From NCBI RefSeq assembly GCF_900108015.1, contig NZ_FNVP01000004.1, positions 1 to 64,000 of the forward strand: DNA of 64,000 nt, given 5' to 3'. Source of the stretch: Flavobacterium urumqiense (GTDB lineage Bacteria; Bacteroidota; Bacteroidia; Flavobacteriales; Flavobacteriaceae). The position numbers and the translations under genes were made by a program. The notes beneath the pieces were generated by a model that searched no databases, was not told where the DNA came from, and worked only from the letters and a program-made list of their open reading frames with translations. Below, in pieces: positions 16,934-25,257 of the stretch (position 1 is the first letter of the stretch; each line of letters begins with the position of its first letter).

Positions 16934-17751
16934 GAGTTGAAAAGTATAAAATGATTTCTGTTTTCGGTCTCAGAAAAATAATTGTTCCATCGCAAATCGT
17001 TTACGTCAATAAGGGAAACGTTGCGAATGTATTTATAAGCTATTTTGAAATAATCACTTTCAGTATCAATATTTCCGATTAGTTTCAATGGAAAATTCTC
17101 GGGATTTAGATTCAATTGCTCTGCAGTGAATAATATGTAATACAAGAAATCTTCCGGTGTGTTGTAATCGAAAGAATTGAAAAGAAGTAATTTTTGGTTT
17201 TGAACCACGATTATTTCAAAATGTTCTGAATTTATATGAATGAACATTTTCTTTTCATCTTTATTTTTGGATGCGATCAATAGTTTGGAAACCAGAATAC
17301 TGTTGGCGTGTTTGTAATCAAAAGCTCCAAATTGATCTATAAAAAAGTTATTGATATTCACGTACGGAATGTAAACTGCATTCATTTCATAATTTGCTAT
17401 TTCGTCAAAGGCAAAAAAATCAGTTTTAAAAACCTTAGTGTTGTATTGCAAATAACTTCCTAGAAAGCTCTCGTCAAAAAGAGGCGCAGGAACAAACGTA
17501 GAAAGATTGTTGTTGTGAATCACCAGAATTTCATCATACGAATCCTTTAATACGGGATAATCGCGAAAAGCATCGGCAAATAAATCCTCAATTTTTGTGG
17601 CTTTATGAAAGGTGTCAAAATGCACTTCATTAAAGGAAATAACCGTATCATTCAGCGTATCAAAGCAGCAAAACGAAAGCCCAGTCAGGGAAACCTGAAT
17701 GGAAAGTTTTTTATATACCTTCTCGGTTATGTTTGTATTTTGTGTTGACAT
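16930..17751 (-). CDS. DUF3822 family protein
   Basis: A 273-aa cytosolic protein with the DUF3822 N-terminus KLSIQVSLTGLSFCCFDTLN and the downstream segments VPAPLFDESFLGSYLQYN and NSFDYNTPEDFLYYILF. The family is restricted to Bacteroidetes and adopts an ASKHA-like, pilus-assembly-like fold by prediction; its function is unknown. It is regularly paired with rsmD, as here (4-nt overlap), but no biochemical link is established. A likely promoter lies at 17808-17840. Confidence 0.85.
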   Translation of the reverse strand: MSTQNTNITEKVYKKLSIQVSLTGLSFCCFDTLNDTVISFNEVHFDTFHKATKIEDLFADAFRDYPVLKDSYDEILVIHNNNLSTFVPAPLFDESFLGSYLQYNTKVFKTDFFAFDEIANYEMNAVYIPYVNINNFFIDQFGAFDYKHANSILVSKLLIASKNKDEKKMFIHINSEHFEIIVVQNQKLLLFNSFDYNTPEDFLYYILFTAEQLNLNPENFPLKLIGNIDTESDYFKIAYKYIRNVSLIDVNDLRWNNYFSETENRNHFILFNS

Positions 17752-17807
17752 ATCTGGATTTATATTCCATTTCTTCCTTAAAAACTTGAAAGGATTAAAA
17801 GCGTTGA

Positions 17808-17840
17808 CAAACTTACAATTTTTTTTTATTCTAATGTCAA
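17808..17840 (-). promoter_or_regulatory. Predicted promoter of DUF3822-rsmD
   Basis: Minus strand: TTG (17838-17840, in TTGACA), 22-nt spacer, then TAAGTTTG (17808-17815), matching TAnnTTTG; 56 nt before the ATG. Spacing is slightly long. Confidence 0.45.
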
Positions 17841-17868
17841 TTTATGCGATTCCCTCGATTTTCATACT

Positions 17869-17876
17869 TATATTTG
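17869..17876 (+). promoter_or_regulatory. -7 box of the RecD-like helicase gene
   Basis: TATATTTG, an exact TAnnTTTG match, 27 nt before ATG 17904. It supports that start over an in-frame ATG at 17844, which would lie upstream of the promoter. Confidence 0.5.
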
Positions 17877-17903
17877 ATGTTCATTTATAGCAATCCACTT
17901 CAC

Positions 17904-19325
17904 ATGAATTCCTCCTTGTTTTACAGTCTTTTACAGAAAAAATTTCCTTTTCAACCCACCTATAAACAAGATATTTTTTTTCAGAAAATTGCTATTTTTT
18001 TAACAGAGCCCGATAATAGAACCATTTTTGTGCTAAAAGGATATGCAGGAACCGGCAAAACGACTGTGATTTCGACGATTGTAAATAATCTGGCAGACAT
18101 TAATAAGAAATATGTTTTGCTTGCCCCAACAGGCCGTGCGGCCAAAGTAATTGCCAATTATTCGAATAAACCGGCTTTTACGATTCATAAAAAAATATAT
18201 TTTCCCAAGAAATCTTCCGGTGGCGGTGTTTCGTTTACGTTGCAACAAAACAAACACAAGAACACGATTTTTATCGTCGATGAAGCTTCGATGATTTCAG
18301 ATACCAATTCAGATTCTAAGTTATACGAAAACGGTTCTTTATTAGACGATTTGATTTCGTATGTGTATTCAGGAACTAATTGTAAGATGATTTTATTGGG
18401 AGATACCGCTCAGTTGCCTCCGGTGAATTTAGATATTAGTCCTGCATTAGATATTCAAACTTTAGGCATGAACTACGATAAAGAAGTAGAACATATCGAA
18501 CTAGACGAAGTAATGCGTCAGGAAGAAAATTCGGGAATCTTGCATAATGCAACAGAACTTCGGGAATTATTGAAAGATTCATTTATCACGGAATTCAAAT
18601 TTAATGTTCGAAAATATAAAGATATCGTTCGACTTACTGATGGATATGATATTCAGGATGCGATTAATTCGGCGTACAGTAATTATAGTATCGAAGACAC
18701 CGCATTTATTGTTCGTTCCAATAAAAGAGCAAATCAATACAATGAGCAAATCCGAACCAAAATCCTTGATAAAGAAAGTGAATTGTCTACCGGCGATTTT
18801 TTGATGGTGGTAAAAAATAATTATTTTTGGTTGAAAGATTCTGATGAAGCTGGTTTTATTGCCAATGGCGATATTATTGAAGTGTTGGAAATTTTTAATA
18901 TGAAAGAGTTGTATGGTTTTAAGTTTGCCAAAGTAAAAATACGAATGGTCGATTACCCAAGCCAGATTCCGTTTGAAACCGTTTTATTATTGGATACCAT
19001 AAAAAGCGAATCGCCTTCTTTAACCTATGAAGAATCCAACCGACTGTATCAGGAAGTATTGAAAGATTATGAAGGAGAAACTAAATTCAACCAATTCCAA
19101 AAAATAAAAGCCAACGAATATTTCAATGGTCTACAAGTTAAATTCTCGTATGCTATAACCTGTCATAAGTCACAAGGTGGTCAGTGGAATACCGTTTTTA
19201 TAGAACAGCCGTATTTGCCTGACGGAATCAATAGAGATTACATCCGCTGGTTGTATACTGCGATGACCAGAGCAAAAAATAAATTATATTTAATAGGTTT
19301 TAAGGATGAAAGTTTTGAAGAGTAA
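17904..19325 (+). CDS. RecD-like superfamily 1 DNA helicase / AAA ATPase
   Basis: A 473-aa protein from ATG 17904. Walker A is GYAGTGKT (residues 46-53), motif II is FIVDEASMIS, motif III is LLGDTAQLPPV, and the C-terminal UvrD-like part has TCHKSQGGQWNTVFIE and WLYTAMTRAKNKLYLIG (motifs V and VI). This is the short RecD2-like 5'-3' helicase common in Flavobacteria, related to exonuclease V alpha but lacking its N-terminal domain. No RecB or RecC neighbour is present, so it probably acts alone in repair. It is divergent from DUF3822 with a 152-nt spacer. Confidence 0.85.
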   Translation: MNSSLFYSLLQKKFPFQPTYKQDIFFQKIAIFLTEPDNRTIFVLKGYAGTGKTTVISTIVNNLADINKKYVLLAPTGRAAKVIANYSNKPAFTIHKKIYFPKKSSGGGVSFTLQQNKHKNTIFIVDEASMISDTNSDSKLYENGSLLDDLISYVYSGTNCKMILLGDTAQLPPVNLDISPALDIQTLGMNYDKEVEHIELDEVMRQEENSGILHNATELRELLKDSFITEFKFNVRKYKDIVRLTDGYDIQDAINSAYSNYSIEDTAFIVRSNKRANQYNEQIRTKILDKESELSTGDFLMVVKNNYFWLKDSDEAGFIANGDIIEVLEIFNMKELYGFKFAKVKIRMVDYPSQIPFETVLLLDTIKSESPSLTYEESNRLYQEVLKDYEGETKFNQFQKIKANEYFNGLQVKFSYAITCHKSQGGQWNTVFIEQPYLPDGINRDYIRWLYTAMTRAKNKLYLIGFKDESFEE

Positions 19326-19332
19326 ATTTCAT

Positions 19333-19395
19333 AAACATATAAGTCATATAAGTTTTAAATTTATTGCCTTGCTTACTTATATGACTTAAATGTTT
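19333..19395. repeat. Intergenic inverted repeat (AAACATATAAGTCATATAAGT)
   Basis: The arm 19333-19353 (AAACATATAAG...CATATAAGT) is mirrored at 19375-19395 (ACTTATATGAC...AATGTTT) with one mismatch over 21 positions and a 21-nt spacer. It lies 7 nt after a stop codon and may serve as a weak terminator, but the arms lack a T-run and look like a flavobacterial dispersed palindrome. Confidence 0.6.
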
Positions 19396-19419
19396 CAATT
19401 TTTTTTGAACTAATAAATT

Positions 19420-20250
19420 ATGAAAACATTAAACGACTTACATAAAATTTCAGATTCTTTTTCGAATACTGAAAAAATGCCTGCACTTTTTTTGGGACAT
19501 GGCAGTCCGATGAACGCGATTGAGGAAAATCAGTTTGTAGCAGGTTTTCGGAACTTGGCCAAAACGTTACCGCAGCCAAATGCCATTTTGTGTATATCGG
19601 CGCATTGGTTTACTAAAGGAACCAAAGTTACAGCAATGGAAATGCCACGAACGATTCATGATTTTGGAGGTTTTCCACAAGCGTTGTTTGAAGTGGAATA
19701 TCCTGCAAAAGGAAGCCCAGAATTAGCATTAGAAACCAAAGAATTATTGCTGCCCACAGAAGTCGAACTAGACGAACATTGGGGCTTAGATCATGGTGCT
19801 TGGAGTGTAATCAAGCATTTATATCCCGATGCCAATGTTCCTGTAATTCAGTTGAGTATTGATTATACTAAATCTGGGCAATACCATTTTGATTTGGCTC
19901 AGAAATTAAGTGCGTTGCGTAACAAAGGAATCCTGATTATTGGCAGTGGGAATATCGTACATAATTTGGGATTAGTAGATTTTCATAATTTTGACAAAGA
20001 CAATTACGGTTACGATTGGGCGATAGAAGTAAAGGAAAACGTAAACAACTATTTACTGCATGGAAATTTCCAACCGCTGATTGATTTTGAAAAACAAAAC
20101 AAAGCATTTCAATTAGCGATTCCTACGCCAGAACATTATTTACCTTTGATTTATACTTTGGGATTAAAAGGAAAATCCGAAGAACTGAGTTTATTTAATG
20201 ATAAGTTATTGGCAGGTTCTTTGAGCATGACTTCGGTGAAGATTATGTAG
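19420..20250 (+). CDS. ygiD: 4,5-DOPA dioxygenase extradiol family (YgiD-like)
   Basis: A 276-aa member of the class III extradiol dioxygenase (LigB-like/DODA) family. Metal-binding His motifs are visible: FLGHGSPMNA, CISAHWFTKG, LDHGAWSVIKHLYPDA and GSGNIVHNLG. E. coli YgiD cleaves DOPA or related catechols; the natural substrate in flavobacteria is not known. The protein has no signal peptide. The gene stands alone between a dispersed palindrome and the HEPN-domain gene. Confidence 0.88.
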   Translation: MKTLNDLHKISDSFSNTEKMPALFLGHGSPMNAIEENQFVAGFRNLAKTLPQPNAILCISAHWFTKGTKVTAMEMPRTIHDFGGFPQALFEVEYPAKGSPELALETKELLLPTEVELDEHWGLDHGAWSVIKHLYPDANVPVIQLSIDYTKSGQYHFDLAQKLSALRNKGILIIGSGNIVHNLGLVDFHNFDKDNYGYDWAIEVKENVNNYLLHGNFQPLIDFEKQNKAFQLAIPTPEHYLPLIYTLGLKGKSEELSLFNDKLLAGSLSMTSVKIM

Positions 20251-20362
20251 GATGGTTTTGTGAGAATAAAGCTTATATTTGGTTAATGCTATTGATAATA
20301 AATTTTATAATAGGGATTGTGTTTTAATTCAGCGGCAATAATTTAAAAGAGTAAAATATTAT

Positions 20363-21589
20363 ATGAAATACACAAATGAAGCCAAACTAATAAATGAATT
20401 AATTACAATTTCTCAAGTTGTTTATCAGAATCAACAAAATGATAAATTTTCAGAGTCTTTTGGATTTGATGAAGAAAATATTTCATTTTTAGGTTTAATA
20501 AATATTAGTAAATATAAACTATCTATAGAAAAACTATACACCTCAAATAAATCAATTTGTGAAACATTTAGCTTTTTTAAATTTCAAGATAGAATAATAG
20601 AATTAATTAGAACTTTAAAAGTTGAAAAAACACAATGTAAAGCTGAAAATTTAAATGAAATTATTGATGACATAATAAGAATTGAAATAATTGAACATGA
20701 AATTTTTTATCCTTTTTATGGAGCGCAAATGAATTCAGATTTGCTAAAATTTGGAGATTTTACTATCTATGATAAACAAAAATGTAAAGAACTTTTGAAT
20801 GAAAAATCTTTTACAACTAATGACAAAGATTTATATTTTGAACTTATAAAATCTGACCTATTAATTAGTATAAAAATTAAAGCTAGAGAGAGTGATAAAG
20901 CATTTGAAATTGCGGATAAATACTGCATGTCATTTGAAAATGTTTTTAGTTATGTACTAGGAGATTTATCAAATGATAAAAGAATAGGGATATTTAACTT
21001 TAGAGGTTTTTCAACTATGGGAAAAATAATTTCAAGTAATTCAGGAATAGGTTTTAATGGAAAAAGTGATGTAATATTAGGTTTGAACCTCGATCATAAT
21101 TATTTAAGTTATTTTAATAATAAGGAATTGGGTAATGATGAAGTTTGGTTTCTAATAACAAAAAAAGATAAATCAGAAATTGAAAAAAGATTATTGAATG
21201 CTATTGAATGGGTAGGAAAAGCAATAAATGATAGAGACAATTCAAAATCTTTAATCCAATTTGTATTTGCAATTGAAGGAATGCTCCAATATGATGAAAA
21301 AATATTTATAAATCAATCTATTGTAAGTCAATTAGCAGATTCATTAGCCTTTATAATAACTGATGAAAAAGAAGAAAGAAAAAAAATGTCAAGAAAGTTT
21401 AAAGATATTTATAAAAAAAGATCTAGCATAGCTCATGGTTCAAATGCAAAAATTGATTTTGAAGACTTAGAGGAAGTATTCGAAATTACCAAAAATATGA
21501 TAATTTCGTTTTTAATTAAAAGTCCTTTCAAAGAAATGAAGACAATGGAAAGTTTAAATACCCATATAATAAATTTAAAATTTAATTAA
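20363..21589 (+). CDS. HEPN-domain protein (ApeA-like C-terminus), unknown function
   Basis: A 408-aa protein with no signal peptide or membrane helix. Most of the chain is unrecognised and unusually rich in Ile, Lys and Asn. The C-terminal ~130 residues look like an Apea-like HEPN domain: LIQFVFAIEGMLQ, then DIYKKRSSIAHGS, in which R353 and H358 form the R-x4-H motif of HEPN ribonucleases. Similar HEPN domains occur in phage-defence and other RNA-cleaving proteins. The codon usage is more AT-rich than flanking ygiD and kdsB, suggesting acquisition. No toxin-antitoxin partner is next to it, so a defence role is speculation. Confidence 0.6.
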   Translation: MKYTNEAKLINELITISQVVYQNQQNDKFSESFGFDEENISFLGLINISKYKLSIEKLYTSNKSICETFSFFKFQDRIIELIRTLKVEKTQCKAENLNEIIDDIIRIEIIEHEIFYPFYGAQMNSDLLKFGDFTIYDKQKCKELLNEKSFTTNDKDLYFELIKSDLLISIKIKARESDKAFEIADKYCMSFENVFSYVLGDLSNDKRIGIFNFRGFSTMGKIISSNSGIGFNGKSDVILGLNLDHNYLSYFNNKELGNDEVWFLITKKDKSEIEKRLLNAIEWVGKAINDRDNSKSLIQFVFAIEGMLQYDEKIFINQSIVSQLADSLAFIITDEKEERKKMSRKFKDIYKKRSSIAHGSNAKIDFEDLEEVFEITKNMIISFLIKSPFKEMKTMESLNTHIINLKFN

Positions 21590-21620
21590 TACTAATTTTT
21601 TCCCTTAGCAATTTAATACA

Positions 21621-22346
21621 ATGAAAATAATAGCTGTTATTCCCGCACGTTACGCTTCCACACGATTTCCCGCTAAACTGATGCAGGATTTAGGAGGTAA
21701 AACCGTCATTGTAAGAACCTATGAAGCAGCAGTAAATACCCAATTGTTTGATGATGTTTTTGTGGTTACAGATTCGGATATCATTTATGATGAAATTATT
21801 TTTAATGGAGGAAAAGCCATCAAGAGCATCAAGGAACACGAATCAGGAAGTGATCGAATTGCGGAAGCAATTGAACATCTTAATGTGTCTGTTGTAGTTA
21901 ATGTGCAGGGAGACGAACCTTTTATTGATGCGGAACCTTTAGCAAAACTGATTGAAATTTTCAGACATGATGCTACTCAACAAGTCGATTTGGCTTCTTT
22001 GATGCGTGAAATAAAAAATGAGGACGAAATCCATAATCCCAATAATGTAAAAGTGGTCGTGGATCAAAACAAATTCGCGTTGTATTTTTCGCGTTCAGTA
22101 ATTCCATATGCAAGAGAGAAAAATGTAGGTGTTCGCTATTTTCAACACATCGGGATTTACGCATTTAGAAAACAGGCATTATTAGATTTTTACAATTTAC
22201 CGATGCAATCTTTGGAAGCATCCGAAAAACTCGAGCAATTGCGTTATTTAGAATTTGGAAAAAGAATCAAAATGGTGGAAACTACTCACGTCGGAATCGG
22301 GATTGATACTCCGGAAGATTTAGAAAAAGCCAGAAAGATGTTGTAA
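21621..22346 (+). CDS. kdsB: 3-deoxy-manno-octulosonate cytidylyltransferase
   Basis: A 241-aa CMP-Kdo synthetase that activates Kdo for lipid A/LPS core assembly in the cytosol. Signature N-terminus [18 protein letters not shown], then [24 protein letters not shown] with the Mg-binding Asp, and [11 protein letters not shown]. Length is typical. It ends one base before the stop of the convergent K+ channel gene. It lies 31 nt after the HEPN gene but probably is not functionally linked to it. Confidence 0.95.
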   Translation: MKIIAVIPARYASTRFPAKLMQDLGGKTVIVRTYEAAVNTQLFDDVFVVTDSDIIYDEIIFNGGKAIKSIKEHESGSDRIAEAIEHLNVSVVVNVQGDEPFIDAEPLAKLIEIFRHDATQQVDLASLMREIKNEDEIHNPNNVKVVVDQNKFALYFSRSVIPYAREKNVGVRYFQHIGIYAFRKQALLDFYNLPMQSLEASEKLEQLRYLEFGKRIKMVETTHVGIGIDTPEDLEKARKML

Positions 22347-23057
22347 TTATTCCAGATTTTCATGATCAAAGTAGCCTTTCGTTTTTACTTTGGTGGAGAA
22401 GAAATTCAAGAAAAGCACAATGAAAAACAGAAACAATAACGCTTGCGTAGTTACTAGAAATTTCCCGATAGTAGTTATTGGATAATAATCGCCATAACCG
22501 ATGGAAGAGGAAGTTACGATACTAAAATAAATTGCATCAAACCAGTGAAAGAAAGGTTTGTTCAAGTAATTATCACAAGAATAAAACACGGCATAAACAA
22601 ATGCAATCTCTAAATAATTAAAAAAAAGTAATAGCATCGACCTTTTATAAGAACGGGGTTTTGAAAACAAATCGGAAGCAAAGATCAAAGTCGGGATATA
22701 CAAAACGGTTTCTAAAAAAACATAAACGAGAATCCAAATTATCCATACGTGGCTTTGCCAATGGTTTATTAGTATCAATATTGGAAAAACCACTTTTAGC
22801 AAAACATAAAAATCCAAAGCTAAATCCTGATATTCGATTCCCTTTTTGCTTGCCCAATATTTAATGTAAATTCCAGGGAAAAGTAATTGAGAGGAAGCTA
22901 GAAATAACCGCACTATTTTTTCAATCCCATTGTCTTCCTGATGGTCGTTATTCCAAATAGATTGAATATTTTGAATCCTTTTTTGAATGGGATTAAACTT
23001 TGGTTGAAAACCTTTTGACGTTTTTCCTAACAATAATTTTTTTATAATTTTTTTCAT
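22347..23057 (-). CDS. Two-helix potassium channel family protein
   Basis: A 236-aa membrane protein with an N-terminal basic cytosolic part, several hydrophobic helices and a C-terminal pore: IYFSIVTSSSIGYGDYYPIT carries the K+ filter as SIGYGD (usual form T-V/I-GYGD), followed by the final helix. It belongs to the Ion_trans_2 type. It lacks a C-terminal RCK/TrkA-N domain, so regulation is unknown. Convergent with kdsB. Confidence 0.82.
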   Translation of the reverse strand: MKKIIKKLLLGKTSKGFQPKFNPIQKRIQNIQSIWNNDHQEDNGIEKIVRLFLASSQLLFPGIYIKYWASKKGIEYQDLALDFYVLLKVVFPILILINHWQSHVWIIWILVYVFLETVLYIPTLIFASDLFSKPRSYKRSMLLLFFNYLEIAFVYAVFYSCDNYLNKPFFHWFDAIYFSIVTSSSIGYGDYYPITTIGKFLVTTQALLFLFFIVLFLNFFSTKVKTKGYFDHENLE

Positions 23058-23159
23058 TACAGCAGAGTATTAAATAACCTTAATATGAATACAAAATAAT
23101 TGTGTTTCTTTAAGACTATTGGATTGCAAATTTTAGAAAGAACATTTAAGATTTATTAA

Positions 23160-23825
23160 TTAATTCAATTTTTCGATTACGATCAACTCATTATGAAATT
23201 CAATTCTTGGAATAGTTCTGATTTTGAATTGATGCTCATAAAAATCAGATACATATTTTTTATTTCTTAAATTTTGACTTTCATTTAAAATCATAGTATT
23301 AAAAAGTACAAAACCTTTATTTTTTAAATGATAACAAATACGATTGATAAAAAAGGTTTCAAATAAAAAGTTCGGCATAGTAGTATCCTGAAAAATATCA
23401 ATTATTATCAGATCGTATTTGTTTTTGTTTTTTAAAACAAATTCAAATGCATCTCCAATAATAATTTCGAAGTTTTTAATTTCATCAAGCTTGAAATATT
23501 TATTAGCTACTTTAATTATTTCAGAATCTAGTTCTACACCCGTTATTTTTCCTTCAAATTTAATTTCATCTACCAATGTTTTTATAACACTACCTCCAGC
23601 TACACCCAGAACTAAAATTGAATCCATGGCCTTTATTTTACTATAACCAATATTTTTCAAACCAACTTTTAAAATACGTTGCAAACTGCCGTACGAATAA
23701 TTAGTATTTTCCGAATCTAAAACCAACTCACCATTTGCCCAAGTCACTTCTATAGATTTACTTATAGTTGATTTTGCCTCATAAATTTTTATAGGAATAA
23801 GATAACTGAAAATTTTTTTAATCAT
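23160..23825 (-). CDS. Spermidine-synthase-like methyltransferase-fold protein
   Basis: A 221-aa Rossmann-fold protein: SILVLGVAGGSVIKTLVDEI is the SAM/dcSAM loop, GVELDSEIIKVANKYF the acidic strand-2 motif, IIGDAFEFVLKNKNKYDLIIIDIF the strand-4 region. It resembles spermidine synthases in fold, but the canonical GGGDG loop is replaced by GVAGGS and the N-terminal beta-strand domain is short. Such proteins in Bacteroidetes are annotated spermidine synthase-like or methyltransferase; true substrate unknown. Single gene, 103 nt upstream of the channel gene on the same strand. Confidence 0.7.
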   Translation of the reverse strand: MIKKIFSYLIPIKIYEAKSTISKSIEVTWANGELVLDSENTNYSYGSLQRILKVGLKNIGYSKIKAMDSILVLGVAGGSVIKTLVDEIKFEGKITGVELDSEIIKVANKYFKLDEIKNFEIIIGDAFEFVLKNKNKYDLIIIDIFQDTTMPNFLFETFFINRICYHLKNKGFVLFNTMILNESQNLRNKKYVSDFYEHQFKIRTIPRIEFHNELIVIEKLN

Positions 23826-23976
23826 AAGTAACGGTTTTTCTCAAAAATAGCATTTAAATTATTCATTTTGTATTAAAATAAATATAAGAATGAAGAATCA
23901 ATTGGACGAATTGATATTTTTCAGGTTTATGGGTTGAAAAATTGAAGGCTCAATAAATCCATCTATAATAAAGGGT

Positions 23977-24436
23977 CATGATGGTCTGCCTCACTCGAGT
24001 GCACATAATTTTTATTTGGGTATTTTTACCACGGGAATAACAGGTCTAAAAATGAATTTGGTAGGCAAAAAAGAATTATTGCGCTTTCCATTAGGTTTTT
24101 ATTATAGGTACATGGTAGGAGATCCATTTGATAGAGCAGGAGGATTGAATAAAGTAGATTCGATTGCCGCTATTTTTCAAAGAAAAATAAACTTTTCATC
24201 TTGCCGTTGCTCCAGAGGGAAATCGTAAAAAAGTAAAGGAATTAAAAACAGGTTTTTACTAATTGTCTCTGAAAGCAAATGTTCTTATAATTCAACTAGC
24301 TTTTGATTTTGAAAAACAAGTAGTCAATTTAGGGAAAACTTTAATGGCAACTGGTAATTTAGATGAGGACCTAATTATTTTGAACAAACATTTTCTTGGT
24401 GTGATTGAAAAAATTCCTGAAAAAGGATTTAAATAA
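23977..24436 (+). pseudogene. Broken 1-acyl-glycerol-3-phosphate acyltransferase (PlsC-like)
   Basis: Frame 1 (from 23977) reads PHSSAHNFYLGIFTTGITGL, KMNLVGKKELLRFPLGFYYR and GGLNKVDSIAAIF, the flavobacterial PlsC-type pattern. Homology then jumps frame near 24195 to HLAVAPEGNRKKVKELKTGF, meets an in-frame TAA after GFY (24259-24261), and resumes with LAFDFEKQVVNLGK and GVIEKIPEKGFK before TAA 24434-24436. The N-terminus is missing, and the catalytic H-x4-D is HSSAHN with the Asp changed to Asn. Four separate lesions make this a clear pseudogene. Confidence 0.8.
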
Positions 24437-24469
24437 TAAATTTCAGATTTGAAAAAAAAGTTAAATTCT

Positions 24470-24946
24470 TTAATTTGGGTTAAATACTTTAAAAGTTCCA
24501 TTTTTATAAAAGAATACAATTTTTTCCACTTCACCCGAAAATGCTTCTTTAGGTATATTTTTATTTTCCATTTTTTCTGTTTCCAATGCATTTGTCTTTA
24601 ATGGATTTTGTATTTCCGAAAATAAGTTTTCGGAAATTTTTTCTTCTGTAAAAGGAGTAGGAGTATTTTGTTTAAAAACTTTCTCCACTTGATTTTCTCT
24701 TTTTTCAATAGAAATGGCGTTTTTTGGAAATGTTCCTTTGCCATTTAAAATCCAATACAAATCTACTTCTGGAAAAACTTCTAAAATTTTTAGGATAAAA
24801 TCCAGACTTGGTTTGTTTCTTCCAGAAAGCAGGTGAGACAAACTAGAACGTTGTACCCCAATTTTATCCGCAAATGAAGAAGCATTTAGACTATAATAGT
24901 CCAAGATGATCTCTAATCTTTTTATAAAATCCTCTATGTTTACCAT
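24470..24946 (-). CDS. XRE-family helix-turn-helix transcription regulator
   Basis: A 158-aa protein with an N-terminal HTH_XRE domain (residues ~6-65): SLNASSFADKIGVQRSSLSH is the helix-turn-helix, then LLSGRNKPSLDFILKILEVF and WILNGKGTFP, as in many Bacteroidetes regulators. The C-terminal ~90 residues are polar and low-complexity without a LexA/S24 peptidase, so it is not a cleavable repressor. Six TTTAC-N4-GTAAA-like sites surround its start and fill the divergent intergenic region; one overlaps its own start codon and another contains its -7 box, which predicts negative autoregulation. Confidence 0.85.
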   Translation of the reverse strand: MVNIEDFIKRLEIILDYYSLNASSFADKIGVQRSSLSHLLSGRNKPSLDFILKILEVFPEVDLYWILNGKGTFPKNAISIEKRENQVEKVFKQNTPTPFTEEKISENLFSEIQNPLKTNALETEKMENKNIPKEAFSGEVEKIVFFYKNGTFKVFNPN

Positions 24947-25243
24947 TGTAAATTGTAATTAAAAATAAGCTATTTACAAATGTAATCAAAATAAATGAAA
25001 TCCCCAAAATTACAAGTGTAAAGAAGTTTTTCTAGCATAATCATAATAAAGTATATATTTAACGATAATAGCATAAATAACTGATAATGTGATTCTTGTT
25101 GTGTCTAAATTAAATAGATAACAATTGTTAATAGTTACAAGTTTAATGAAGCTTGGCGAGTCAGTAAAACTGTTTACATATCTAAAATAAATCAAAATAA
25201 TATTGTTTACAAATGTAAATATAAAGATGTTTACTTTTGTAAA
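24939..25243. promoter_or_regulatory. Array of six TTTAC-N4-GTAAA operator-like palindromes
   Basis: Sites: 24939-24952 (TTTACCATTGTAAA, over the XRE start codon), 24973-24986 (TTTACAAATGTAAT), 25009-25022 (ATTACAAGTGTAAA), 25173-25186 (TTTACATATCTAAA, weaker), 25206-25219 (TTTACAAATGTAAA, perfect) and 25230-25243 (TTTACTTTTGTAAA, perfect arms). The last two are centred 24 bp apart, just upstream of the M14 peptidase. The sites at 24973 and 25230 each contain a TACnTTTG -7 box. The divergent XRE regulator is the obvious candidate to bind. Confidence 0.65.
24977..25007 (-). promoter_or_regulatory. Predicted promoter of the XRE regulator
   Basis: Minus strand TTG (25005-25007), 20-nt spacer, TACATTTG (24977-24984): a near-ideal Bacteroidetes promoter 31 nt before the ATG, with its -7 box embedded in an operator-like palindrome. 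Confidence 0.6.
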
Positions 25244-25257
25244 TCAAATAATGTGGT

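Noticed and set aside
24016-24228. 70-aa plus-strand ORF as a gene
   Set aside because: It is one frame fragment of the broken acyltransferase.
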